A program made the translations under genes and the position numbers. This document shows, piece after piece, positions 21,017 through 30,905 of a DNA stretch of 64,000 nucleotides (its first letter is position 1; every line of letters starts with the position of its first letter). Source of the DNA: Sporothrix humicola (lineage: Eukaryota > Ascomycota > Sordariomycetes > Ophiostomatales > Ophiostomataceae). The notes under the pieces were generated by a model. The model was not told the DNA's origin. It made no database searches and was given only the letters and a program-made list of their open reading frames with translations. The stretch covers positions 124,001-188,000 of the forward strand of contig WNYE01000063.1 in assembly GCA_021396245.1 (NCBI GenBank), in the 5' to 3' direction.

Positions 21017-22676
21017 AGCTATCTATAGACAACACACCTTTCTGGGAGACAGTTTGTTTGATGGGGGTTTGATGGGGTTTGAGGAGCGTGGGATAGCCGA
21101 CGATGGGTCGGCAACACGTGTAACTGAAAGAGATAACGACGAAAATGCCGTAATAGATCGGTGCAGTAAACCAAGGAAGAAAAGAACGCGTACAGGCTGA
21201 AAACAGAGGACAGAAACAAAGCAACAGGTTTTTTTTGGTTTTTTTGGCGTCGTTGGTGACTTTTGATGCGGTCGAAAGAGTGAATGGGCAGGTAATCAAT
21301 CACGGAATAGCAAAGAAAGGTCAGAAACCACAATAGACGACTGAATCTAGAAGAAAACACCAGAGACAGGTGGAGGAAAGGGACTCTCAGAGCGGGTGAC
21401 GTGGAGAGGATGATGAAAGACGAGGGCGTTGTAGAGGAACGACGACCAACAGAAGACGGGTGTCAAAAGGAGATCAGAAGAGGGAGAAGAAAGGGGGAAG
21501 AAAGAGATGACAGGGGGGGGACATGCAAAAAAGAGACAATGATCAAACATATGGCAAATAAATAGAAAGTATAATAAAATAACCAACGGCGCTTCAGAGG
21601 GAAAGATCAACCAAGTCGTTGTCAACCTCTTGCCGTAAGGAGCGGGAAGTCAACACGAAATGGAAGGAGTGAAGGGCCAGAGGGCGTATGACCGTCGAAA
21701 TGAAGAAGGAGGAAGGGGGGAGGGATGTGAAGAAAAGGAGACAAAAAATCAAAAGGGAAGGAGAGACTTGGGTAGTAAGAAATATTGTCACGATGCTCAA
21801 AAGGAAAGAGCACAGTGCAAGAAATTTATGTGCGGAGAAAAGAAAACCACGAGCAGATAAGGGCAAACGCGCGAGGTTTTCTCGGGTGTAAGGCCTTCCG
21901 TGCTGGTGGCCAACCACACTGGACAGCTAATACAAAGTCACCGATACGCGTCCTACACGTGTTATCAAAGGCTTGTCGCCGAAGAGACTGGCCGCCGTGA
22001 AGAAAGAGCAAACAGGAAAGAAAACGAATACAAGGAAAGGGCAGCGGACAGACGTCTCCGCAAGGAAACTGCTCATCACGCCATTATATCCGGAACGGGA
22101 TTGAACCACTTGGAAAGGAACAAAAACGAAGCAAGACGGGCATATGTACACTGGCGAGACGAACATGCCCAGAAAGGAAGGGACCTCTGAATGCGACAGG
22201 AACGACCGTTGAAACTCGGAGGGGATATGGGGCTGGCTGGCCAATACCAGCCGGAAGAAGAGAAGAGGAAAGAGCGACCTTCGTGGGCAGGCAGACCGAT
22301 ATGGCAGGTAACGGCGGCACTCTCGCTCAATATGATGCGGCCATTGCGTCAAGACGGACGCCCGCACTTTCCTACCTTGCTACTGTGTCAACCGCTCCTT
22401 CCTCTGTCCGAATTGTGCAATAATCGCTCTTTCTCTTCCTGCTAGTTCTCATTCACTTGGGGGAAACCATGATCCACACCAATGGCAAAGCAACACGATC
22501 GACGGGGGCGCGCTTGCCTCCCATTATCACAGAGGCAGCGACGGCAGGAACGGTAGAAGATTGAGAAAGACAGTGGTATTTTGGTCGTTTCACGCGATGT
22601 ATGTTGATCGTAAAGAAGTCCAAAGAAAAATAGACACGCTATCGTACAATTGTTTCTATATCCGACATCTAGTTTC
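21017..22676. other. intergenic region upstream of the puf gene
   Basis: About 1.7 kb, purine-rich on the plus strand (pyrimidine-rich in the direction of puf transcription), presumably the puf promoter and leader plus the 3' UTR of the mS33 gene. No other gene seen. Confidence 0.6.
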
Positions 22677-23240
22677 TTACTTCTTGTCTGTATTTGGCTC
22701 CAGTCAGTATATTGTACTCAACAGCAATTAGGGAGTAGGGCATTCCCATAAAACTTACCACTGCCGGCCTTCTTCTTAGTTGCGCCCTTACCACGGGAAC
22801 GAAGACTATCATAAAGGTCAGTATTTCCAACATAACAGTCCACAATATACAGCTACTGAGGTCCAAGCGAGTGCCCAGAGGAACAGAAACGTACGATGCA
22901 AGATGCTCGAGGCGCCGGCCTTCCTCCTCGTCGTAAAAGTCCATAACGGGCCGGAATTCACGGTGCATGTCCTTGACCGTGAGGACCTTTCGTGGGTAGT
23001 AGGCGGCCAGGGCAGGGCCGCGTGGTCTTTGGCGCAGGACCTTGTTGCCCATGCGGATGCCCTCGGGGTTGTATGTCGTCGAGAAGACCTTGCACTGGGC
23101 CTGTTGTTGGCGATGGGTGTCAGCATGCTGTGGCGGTTCAAGAGAAACAGAGGCTAATTGGCGGCCAAGTGACGCTGTCAGGGGACAATTGAAGAGCCTA
23201 CCTTCATCAGCTCCAGTAGTCTGGCGCGTGGGACGCTCAT
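22677..23240 (-). CDS. rsm27: mitochondrial ribosomal small-subunit protein mS33 (Rsm27)
   Basis: Four exons: 23240-23202, 23100-22895, 22805-22759, 22687-22677, coding for 100 residues, the usual size for mS33. The start MSVPRARLLELMK and the following NPEGIRMGNKVLRQR and ALAAYYPRKVLTVKDMHREF blocks are characteristic of fungal Rsm27, and the C-terminus is basic (SRGKGATKKKAGSDKK). The last coding exon has only 11 nt (two bases plus three codons including the stop). The acceptor before it follows a TACTGAC branch point. It is transcribed divergently from the RNase III gene, with only 325 bp between start codons. It acts in the mitochondrial 37S subunit. Confidence 0.85.
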
Positions 23241-23565
23241 GTTGCCGACAATTGAGGAGGTTGCGATCGTGAAGTGTCAGTGGGATGCCGAAGAATCGCA
23301 TCAATACGCAACGGTCGTCGGATGCTTCTTTTCTCGCTTGCGGCAGAGCAAAAAGTTGACGGGAATTTGACGCTATGATTGGTCAATTTACCTCCACACT
23401 TTACCTCCACACTGTCTCGAGTGGACAGTGCAGTAGAATAGTACGCACTCCATACTGTGGAGATTTTTGGGCTAGCTCGAAATGTTCCATTTGAAGATAT
23501 CACTGGTCCTATATCGTCTTGAATGTTTTTCGACAAAACAATTCTCATTTTCATTCCCCAGAACC
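23241..23565. promoter_or_regulatory. compact bidirectional promoter between mS33 and RNase III genes
   Basis: This 325-bp spacer must drive both genes. It holds a CCAAT box on the minus strand (ATTGG at 23378-23382), a 13-bp direct tandem repeat TTTACCTCCACAC at 23387-23399 and 23400-23412, and a 7-bp inverted repeat CACTGTC/GACAGTG at 23410-23416 and 23424-23430. Confidence 0.6.
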
Positions 23566-25035
23566 ATGTCAAAACGACCTTTTGGCGTTGCTGCCGAAGA
23601 GGCAGCTGCTTCAAAACGCCAAAAGTCTACGGCATACTTACAACCGGAGAAGCTCGCCTTATTAAAGGAATACTACAAGGAGCTACGCGCTTTCATCAAG
23701 GCAGCAGAGCAGGGCGACTCTGGCGAGTTTGCTGCTCCTCTGGAACGGCTTGTCAGTCTGAATAAGACGGCACTCCCCATACTTGGAGAGCTTGGTGGCA
23801 AGGAGCCTCTTATTAGAGGGGATGATGATGTCTCAAATGCCGCGACGCCCGCACTCTCATCAACATTTGCACAAGCACCGGAGAGAAGCACACAACCTCC
23901 AAACTCTCTCATCCCGAGTCTTGTGAACTTGACGGCCTGGACCGTTGAAGATATTCCGCTCGAGTACCCACCACTTCCGCCTATACCGGATGAAAAACTG
24001 GAACGGATGGCGTTGACACATCGTGGCTGGAACGAGGTCGCCAACTACGAGACGCTGGAGTTTCTGGGTGATGCTTTCATCTACCATGCAGCTTCGGAGA
24101 TCATCACACAGACGTTCCCTCAGCTGACGCCAGGGCGGAAGTCTCAGCTCAGAGAAGGTCTTCTCCGCAACTCCAACCTGTCACAATACACGACTCATTA
24201 TGGCATCGAAAAACGTGCCAACTTCCCTCCAGAGTTTACGGATAACGCGCCGCAGCGTGGCACCAAGGTTGCGACCAAGGAACGAGAGAAGGTCAATGGT
24301 GATCTCTTTGAGGCTTACGTCGGTGCTTTGATCCGCGCGAGGCCGCCAGTCGAGACAGCGCCGCAATACGACGGCGTTGCGATCACCCTAAAATGGTTGA
24401 GATCCTTATGGGCAATGACCCTGTCAAAGGAGATCGAGCGCAAATACAATTCACGACGCGACCAGCCGCAAATACAGGCCTCAGCACATTCATCAGAAAC
24501 ACCGGAGAGCACGCCGCAGCCATCATTGCAGTCCATGATAGCCAACGCCGTGGCCAAGCCTGGAACCAGTATTGTCGACAGGACGACGACAAATATAGGC
24601 ACAACTGGCGTTGAAGGCACGACATCAGGTGAAAATAATGCGTCAAAGGCGGAACCGGTCCAGAACGGTCCACAGAAGAACACCTCGTTGACATCCAAGG
24701 TGCAGCTTGCGGCGCTGATTGGATGTAAGGAGGTGAAGATCCGGTACGAAGATGCACCCACCAAGAAAGTGATGCGGGACAAGCATAGCAAGATGCCCTT
24801 GTTCACGGTGGCAGTTTGGGTTGACGCTTGGGGTAAATCAGAGTGTCTGGGATACGGCTCGGCGTTGAGCAAGAAAGAAGCCGGCGGCAAGGCGGCCGAG
24901 CGAGCTTTGGAAAACAAGGCGAAGATGAAGTTTTATGTCGCCAAGAAGGCGGCCATTTACGGAGACAAGAGCCAGGCAGACAAGGCCCAGTCACAGCCGG
25001 AAGCTCCAGCTCAAGAAGATACCACTAGCGAATAA
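23566..25035 (+). CDS. RNase III endonuclease with dsRNA-binding domain (Rnt1-like)
   Basis: Intronless. The chosen start at 23566 gives 489 residues (MSKRPFGVAAEE); an in-frame ATG at 23482 would add 28 residues. The RNase III signature ANYETLEFLGDAF lies near residues 159-171, and the second active-site segment GDLFEAYVGALI, with Asp246 and Glu249, is present. The acidic residues needed for Mg-dependent cleavage are therefore kept, which separates it from the catalytically dead mitoribosomal relatives mL44 and mL57. A C-terminal dsRNA-binding domain (about residues 375-450, ending SKKEAGGKAAERALENKAK) follows a Ser/Thr/Gln-rich linker. Rnt1 processes pre-rRNA, snRNA and snoRNA precursors in the nucleus. 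Dicer is excluded by the single RNase III domain and absence of helicase or PAZ. Confidence 0.85.
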   Translation: MSKRPFGVAAEEAAASKRQKSTAYLQPEKLALLKEYYKELRAFIKAAEQGDSGEFAAPLERLVSLNKTALPILGELGGKEPLIRGDDDVSNAATPALSSTFAQAPERSTQPPNSLIPSLVNLTAWTVEDIPLEYPPLPPIPDEKLERMALTHRGWNEVANYETLEFLGDAFIYHAASEIITQTFPQLTPGRKSQLREGLLRNSNLSQYTTHYGIEKRANFPPEFTDNAPQRGTKVATKEREKVNGDLFEAYVGALIRARPPVETAPQYDGVAITLKWLRSLWAMTLSKEIERKYNSRRDQPQIQASAHSSETPESTPQPSLQSMIANAVAKPGTSIVDRTTTNIGTTGVEGTTSGENNASKAEPVQNGPQKNTSLTSKVQLAALIGCKEVKIRYEDAPTKKVMRDKHSKMPLFTVAVWVDAWGKSECLGYGSALSKKEAGGKAAERALENKAKMKFYVAKKAAIYGDKSQADKAQSQPEAPAQEDTTSE

Positions 25036-26470
25036 TATCTAGAACACGGCAATGTGTGAAAGGATATAATATTAAATATTTTTTAATACCATCAAGAGCG
25101 TGGACAAAGATTATATCAGCATCCATTGTCCGTTCAGACATAGTGCCCAAACGTACTATCTTGTAAATAGAAAAGTGCTTCCGAACCCCGCTTCGGTATT
25201 CTAATCAATCGCATCTTAATGTAAGCTATCCCTTGGCTTGTCTCTTCTAGCTGATGGGAAGCGCATACATGTCAACGGCGTTGCAAGACGTCAGTTGGAC
25301 ATTTGGGCGTTCCTTTCACGTGCCTCGGCGGACGCCGTCAAGCCCCGCGTGTTATTTTACAGGTGCATTCCAGGCACAAGCGAGCTTTGTTGGGGTGTAT
25401 GATTCAGCGCCACAGGTGTTGTTTACAGGATTTACAGGATTCCGGTAGCGTGTAATAGCACTTTAGAGCATGTATGATATAGGGCCAATTTAACAGCTGC
25501 AATGCAAGTCGCGGTAAATACACCACGAGCACGCGCAGGACAGGATCAGTGGATCTGCACATCCGCGCGCCGAGGCAGTGGCAGTGGGTGAGCCTTGCCC
25601 CAAACAAAGCAATCGCCTCCACAAAGCGAAGCGACAGGAAACAGAAACAGAGTCGCTATCTGTCGCCGTCATGCTCGGTGTTCCCTCTCTTCTTGCTACT
25701 TATTCTCTCTTTGCTCTCCCCACAACCCCAATCGCCCCCGGAGTGTATCGGGGCCCTTCTCCGCCTACTAGCTGAGGAATCGCCCATTGCAAAAGAGCAA
25801 TCTGTATCCAAACATCATCGTCGTTCTTTATCTTCATTCTTTCCCAGCGGCGCTGTTTCTTTGCCTCTCCATCGCTCCTGCTTTTTCTTGTCCTATCCAT
25901 GGGGGTTTCCATCCCGTGCACCTCCCCCTGTCTCTCACTCATTCCCTTCTTTCCCAATCGGACGACCACTGCTCCTGCCGTTGCAACAACAGCTGCCAGC
26001 GACTACCCTCGGCTCTTCTCGACCGTGACGGGCTAGCACGAACCACCAAAACGAAGCAACCACGAAACTGCAACACGTCCGTCAAAACTTCGACCTCACT
26101 CGCGATCTCGCATTGCATGCAATTGTTTTGCGCATCAGGTCTCTTTTATTCTCTACTGTCATTTTGATTTCTCGGTGACACTACGCTTCGCCCGTCTATT
26201 TGTTTCGTCGTTGTCCTACCCACCAATCCCGTTCCTGCGCGAGTCGCGAAAGGCCCTTGTTGCATTGGGCGAAGTCAGAACTCAGCCAGGCCTGAAGGAG
26301 GCTCTTACGACACCCGGCCTCTTTCTCACTCCCACACGTATCCTCTCTCCTTCGACACCAGACACCGAGGACGACGGAGCCGCCGTGATACGTGACATCA
26401 CATCCCTCCCTTCAACGTCGTCTCCCTTTATCCGCCGATTAATCCTCATTCTCCCTTCACAACCGCCAAC
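25036..26470. other. intergenic region upstream of the acyl-CoA-binding protein gene
   Basis: About 1.4 kb. The second half (25.65-26.46 kb) is strongly CT-rich on the plus strand, as is common in fungal core promoters and leaders. No gene recognised. Confidence 0.6.
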
Positions 26471-27805
26471 ATGGCCGACTCAGTTGGTTCGTCCGATCTT
26501 GCATGATCCCAGCGGGATGGGCCGTGTTTCTCGTCTTGCCTGCATTTCAACAACAGCTAACTCTTCTCTTCCACCTACAGATCGCGTCTTCGTCCATGCC
26601 CTCAACACCGTCAAGAAGATCCCGAAAACGGGCGCCGCCCGGCCACCACCCGGCGACCGCATGCGCCTCTATGGACTCTACAAACAGGCAATGGAGGGCG
26701 ACGTTGACGGTGTCATGGAACGGCCTAACTCGTACTCTGGGCTTGCCGTCGACGAGCTACGCCGCGAACAGGACAAATGGGACGCATGGAATGCCCAGCG
26801 GGGGCTCGGCCGGACCGAGGCAAAGCGCCGCTACATTGAGAGCCTGATCGAGACAATGCACACCTATGCCACGACCCCGTAAGCTCCCCGTCGCCTTAAC
26901 CCTCTGGCTGTTAGCCGACGTCCCTCTTCCTGGCTCTTTGCTAACGTAGGCCCTCCTCTAGAACCGCCAATGAACTCGTCGCCGAACTCGAATTCGTATG
27001 GAACCAGATCAAAGACAACCACAGCCCAAGCTCCTCCGGCTCGTTTCGGAAAGACACATTATACGGCATGCCCCAATCTCCACGACAAGACGAGTACTAC
27101 GACACGCGAGACTACCTAGACCGAGACCGAGACCAACACGCCCGAGAACGGGACCGTAAGCGCGACCACGACCACGAGAACGATCGGCAACACCGGCGGC
27201 CAAGCCTCGCCCCCACTGCATCCGACGGCGGTCCCATGAAGATCCTGAGCCCCATGAGCGAAGAAGACGAGGCCGAACGTGAGAGCCGCATGCGCATGAT
27301 CGAAGAAGAGCTCGAAGCAGCCGCTTCGGCTTCAGATGACGAAGATGAAGCAGAAGAAGAAGACGATGAGGACGACGCTGCGGCACGAAGAAGACGGCGC
27401 GGCATCAGCACAGTCCACAACGGTAGCCGAGGTGGTAGTCGAGCTTCCGGTGCCGCCGCCGCTGCAAGAGATAACGGCGCTGGCGGTGATGTTGCAAAAC
27501 GTGGCAGCCAGCGGTGGTCCAAGATGATGGAGCGTGCCATGGTCAAGCTCTCGGCTGAGATTGCAGCCCTGCGCGAACAAATTACATCCGGGCGCGAGTT
27601 CCGGTCACAACGCGAGAAGCGTCCCGTGGCCTGGTTCGGCTGGCTGGCGTGGGCTGTGTTCAAGCATATCACCATTGACTTGTTTGTCCTTGCACTGGTT
27701 CTGCTCTGGATGCGCCGGCGGAAAGACCGGCGGCTGGAGGACCATGTTCGGGGTGCACTCAAGGTGCTCCGCGAGTACATTCGCAAGATTCTGCCGTCAA
27801 GGTGA
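26471..27805 (+). CDS. acyl-CoA-binding-domain membrane protein (Atg37/ACBD5-like)
   Basis: Three exons: 26471-26486 (16 nt), 26581-26878, 26962-27805; 385 residues. The first exon encodes only MADSV plus one base; joining G to AT restores the ACB-domain start DRVFVHALNTVKKIPKTG. The acyl-CoA-binding domain covers about residues 5-105, with ligand-contact motifs RMRLYGLYKQAMEGDV, KWDAWNAQ and AKRRYIESL. A long disordered charged region with an acidic run follows, then a predicted coiled coil (KLSAEIAALREQI) and a single membrane segment near the end (HITIDLFVLALVLLW) followed by a basic tail. This layout matches Pichia Atg37 and human ACBD5, peroxisomal membrane proteins that bind acyl-CoA and act in pexophagy and lipid transfer. 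Domain and topology are seen in sequence; peroxisomal location is inferred. Confidence 0.85.
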
Positions 27806-28442
27806 CGTTGATCGACGACACATGGGGCAGCCGACTGAGACATTGCATTTAACACATGGCGGATTCATCGTGTGTACAATTATAGATGAGTTGGGGCTTA
27901 TTATTTTGCATATATAATTTGTTGTTTATATTAGCCATTGCCTTGTACATATCATACTTTTATTTTTCTGTACAAAAATGTAACGAAATGGATTTTCGCG
28001 CAATATATAACTGGAAGCTATTGATAAAAGTATGGTGAAGCCTTTTCTCTGTATGAGAAATACTTCGTTAGAAATTTGTGTTGAAAAACATAAATAACGA
28101 AGTAAAAAAATACATAGTTATATGATGAAAGCCGGCTGGATTGAATAAAGAAGCCAATCATTATTTAATTTGAGTTTCTCAATTCACGTTGTCGTTGTTG
28201 TATGTTTGTTCTGTCTGTTGAGTCCCCTGAATTACATAATACACATATAGCGTCGGATCACAGTACTGGAGCTCATCAAGCTCCAAAATAGCACACCGAA
28301 GCCTCTCTTAACTTTCATCAAATCTCATTTCTCAACAGATATGCCTCGCCGCAACTTACAATACGCATTCCGATAGCTCCTTCATGCTATGTCATTCAAT
28401 CGAGCAGCCACATAACCCTCGTCACAGCCGGCTTCGTCCATC
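27806..28442. other. intergenic region
   Basis: AT-rich spacer of about 640 bp: 3' UTR of the ACBP gene and promoter of the downstream orphan. Nothing else recognised. Confidence 0.6.
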
Positions 28443-29615
28443 ATGAGCGACGACGGCCTCATGGTCTCGCCAATTGAGGCCTACATTGACGTGCAAATGA
28501 CTGATGGCCATGCTGTCGATGCCAATAAGGTATCTTCAAAGCTGGGAGAGAAGACATCTTCAAATACATCCCAAGCTACAGGGTTATCGAAGCAAAAATC
28601 GCCAGAGTCGGGGGTTCCGGGTCAAACAACATCACAACCCACACAGCCAACCACACAACCAGAAGATGGCCCAGTTATCCCGACGACACGAGTCACGAGT
28701 GCCACCCCGGCTATGTTCGTGCCGCTTCCCCTCGACGAAGACATGACGCAGCCTTATGTCCCGCCGCGGGGCCGTGTCGAGCGTGCTAAAGCCATGCTAG
28801 AGACGCTCGAGTACTACCGAACGGGCGTGCGCGAGGGATTCATGTACTTGGCGGATATGGACCGCCGGTTCATTACTCGGGCCGTGACGGAGCGTGAGAA
28901 GGTGCTGGCCGAGAAGCGGGCAGCCAGACAGGCAGAGAAGGAGGCAGCCGCCAAGGAGAAGGCAGATACGTTAGCAAAGCCGGCGGAAGCGGCAACAACG
29001 ACAGCGACAGCACCAGCAGCAAAACCGGCTACGAATGCCCCGGTAGAGAGCTCGTTCTCCGGTCGGGCAATTCCAGCAAAAAGGCCTACGCTTGAGAGAA
29101 ACAGCAGCAGCAACAGCAGGGACAATAGCAAGAGCGCTTCACCTAGCGGCGACAACTCAAACCCAAACTCTACTGGGATCGAAATCGACATTGACAACGA
29201 CGACGAGACAATCACAGGCGATGAAGTCGATGCCATGATCGCTGCAATGAGCGCTCCCGCCGTTCCCGGCGTCGACTACGACATGGCAAGCAAGTTTGAC
29301 CCGAACCAGCCGCTGCCGCCGATCCAATTCCCGCCAATGATCGGCGAGGTTCCCGGTGGGCGCCGTACCGCTGTTAGAGAACTCAACAAGGTCGTCGAGC
29401 AGGCACTATTGCAGATGTCCGGTTTCGATGCGCACATTGACATGCTCAAGGCCCAGTGGACGGACAACTTGGAGCGCGAGAAGAAACTGCTCGACGAGCG
29501 GTATGGATCGCTGACGGAAGCGCGGGCGGCCCTTGCAGCAGAGGAAGGCACCACAGGCGCGGCAGTTGGACAAAAGGACAAAGAGTCGCGTGATGTGACC
29601 ATGTCGGGGACGTGA
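28443..29615 (+). CDS. hypothetical protein, acidic coiled-coil, no family recognised
   Basis: Intronless, 390 residues starting MSDDGLMVSPIEAYIDVQM. I do not recognise the family. The N-terminal 90 residues are Ser/Thr/Gln/Pro-rich and disordered. An ordered-looking block (about residues 97-150) contains PLPLDEDMTQPYVPPRGRVE and ETLEYYRTGVREGFMYLADM and runs into a charged Ala/Glu/Lys helix. After a Ser/Asn-rich linker comes an acidic patch (IEIDIDNDDETITGDEVDAM), then PNQPLPPIQFPPMIGEVPGG and a second probable coiled coil to the end. There is no signal peptide or membrane segment, so it is probably nuclear or cytosolic. Codon use resembles neighbouring genes, so it looks like a real coding gene. 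Confidence 0.75.
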   Translation: MSDDGLMVSPIEAYIDVQMTDGHAVDANKVSSKLGEKTSSNTSQATGLSKQKSPESGVPGQTTSQPTQPTTQPEDGPVIPTTRVTSATPAMFVPLPLDEDMTQPYVPPRGRVERAKAMLETLEYYRTGVREGFMYLADMDRRFITRAVTEREKVLAEKRAARQAEKEAAAKEKADTLAKPAEAATTTATAPAAKPATNAPVESSFSGRAIPAKRPTLERNSSSNSRDNSKSASPSGDNSNPNSTGIEIDIDNDDETITGDEVDAMIAAMSAPAVPGVDYDMASKFDPNQPLPPIQFPPMIGEVPGGRRTAVRELNKVVEQALLQMSGFDAHIDMLKAQWTDNLEREKKLLDERYGSLTEARAALAAEEGTTGAAVGQKDKESRDVTMSGT

Positions 29616-30905
29616 TGCGGCCAGATAGCGATGCACTGCCGTTCTACGATGCCATTATATGCCATTTTTTGATACCCAAAATATACGAGGCCAAGCGCCA
29701 ATCCAATCATTCGTCTGGTGGTCCGTCGCGTGTGATGTTCGAATGTGTCGTCGTATACATAGATGTAGCAACCGGCGGTAAGAGGCAATGGTCACGGCAG
29801 CAGCTTCTCCTGGAGGAAAAACTGCCGTTAAGTACCATGCATCCATAACGGTGCCTTTCAAAAGAATATCTCTCTGGAGCACAAGATAGAGGGGGACTCG
29901 ACTGAAAGACAAAGCATCTGCAAACACGATTGCTCGCGATGCAGACGGGGTTTGCCCAAGCTCACCTACAATAAAATGTGCCCGTAGTACAATAATGAGA
30001 GAAAAGGAGAAAAGAGATGTCAGAAAAAAAAGCGACGCGGCTGCACTTTTAAAGGCTCTGCAGAAATAATAAAGTGGGTCCTCTGGCTGGGAGAACCGCT
30101 TGAGGTACCTGCTCCACCATAGAATAGTCGCTGAAATACAGGTACACTCAGGGCACCGTTTTTAGGGCGAGCTGGCAAAAACAGGTCACGTGAATTCATA
30201 ATGAAAGGCACCACCGAAACCTCGCCTGGTTATGTCGGAAGGTTTTCAAATTCGTCGTAATTTGATGAATATGATAAAGAATGAAGTGCATCTGTTGAGC
30301 TTTGAATATAGCTTTCAATTGCACGAATTGACAGTAACGGCGTGATAATGGCCTGTATTCTGGCAGTCTTCACCAGCAACCGCCTAAAAATGGCTTTATT
30401 TCGGCAACAGTGCTGTGAGCACCCACAACACCCCCATTTTCCCCTACTAAATTCTGCCCAATCACACCGCCCATTTGAGCTTCGTTCCGGGTGTGGGGTT
30501 TTGCATGCCTGCCCTGGCCAATCAGGGGTCACCCGAAGCCAATCGCGGCCACTCTCAGCGGAAAAGCAATTCGTTCCCTTCGTCCCAGTCTGGTCTGGCT
30601 GTGTCCGTTTTGCCCACCTCCTCGAAAAATCCCAACCGCAACCGTGTGCCAACGAACGACAAGCAGCGCAAAGCGGCGAGGCTTGACGACGATACCTCAC
30701 GACGACATCTTCGATCAATTGAGCAAGCCTCTCCACCTGGCCTCAATTGCCTGTCGCCGCCCTTCCGGCTCTCCGTTCCATCGGTTCAATCGGTCACGGC
30801 GGTTTGTTTTGCTGGTTTTTTCCCGCAAAATCGAATCGCTGATTGGAAATCCACCTCACACCACACCTCCCACCAAAACACCCACTCCCACACACACACA
30901 GCACA
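29616..30905. other. intergenic region and promoter of the complex I gene
   Basis: About 1.3 kb. The last 450 bp upstream of the complex I gene hold three CCAAT boxes, annotated separately, and a CA-rich leader just before the start codon. No gene recognised. Confidence 0.6.
30458..30543 (+). promoter_or_regulatory. three CCAAT boxes upstream of the complex I 75/78-kDa gene
   Basis: CCAAT occurs on the plus strand at 30458-30462, 30518-30522 and 30539-30543, about 360-450 bp before the start codon. In fungi this pentamer is bound by the Hap2/3/5 complex, which controls respiratory genes. Occupancy is inferred. Confidence 0.55.

Noticed and set aside
22082..22110. tRNA-like B box on the minus strand (GGTTCAATCCCG)
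   Set aside because: No matching A box, acceptor stem or cloverleaf can be built upstream of it.
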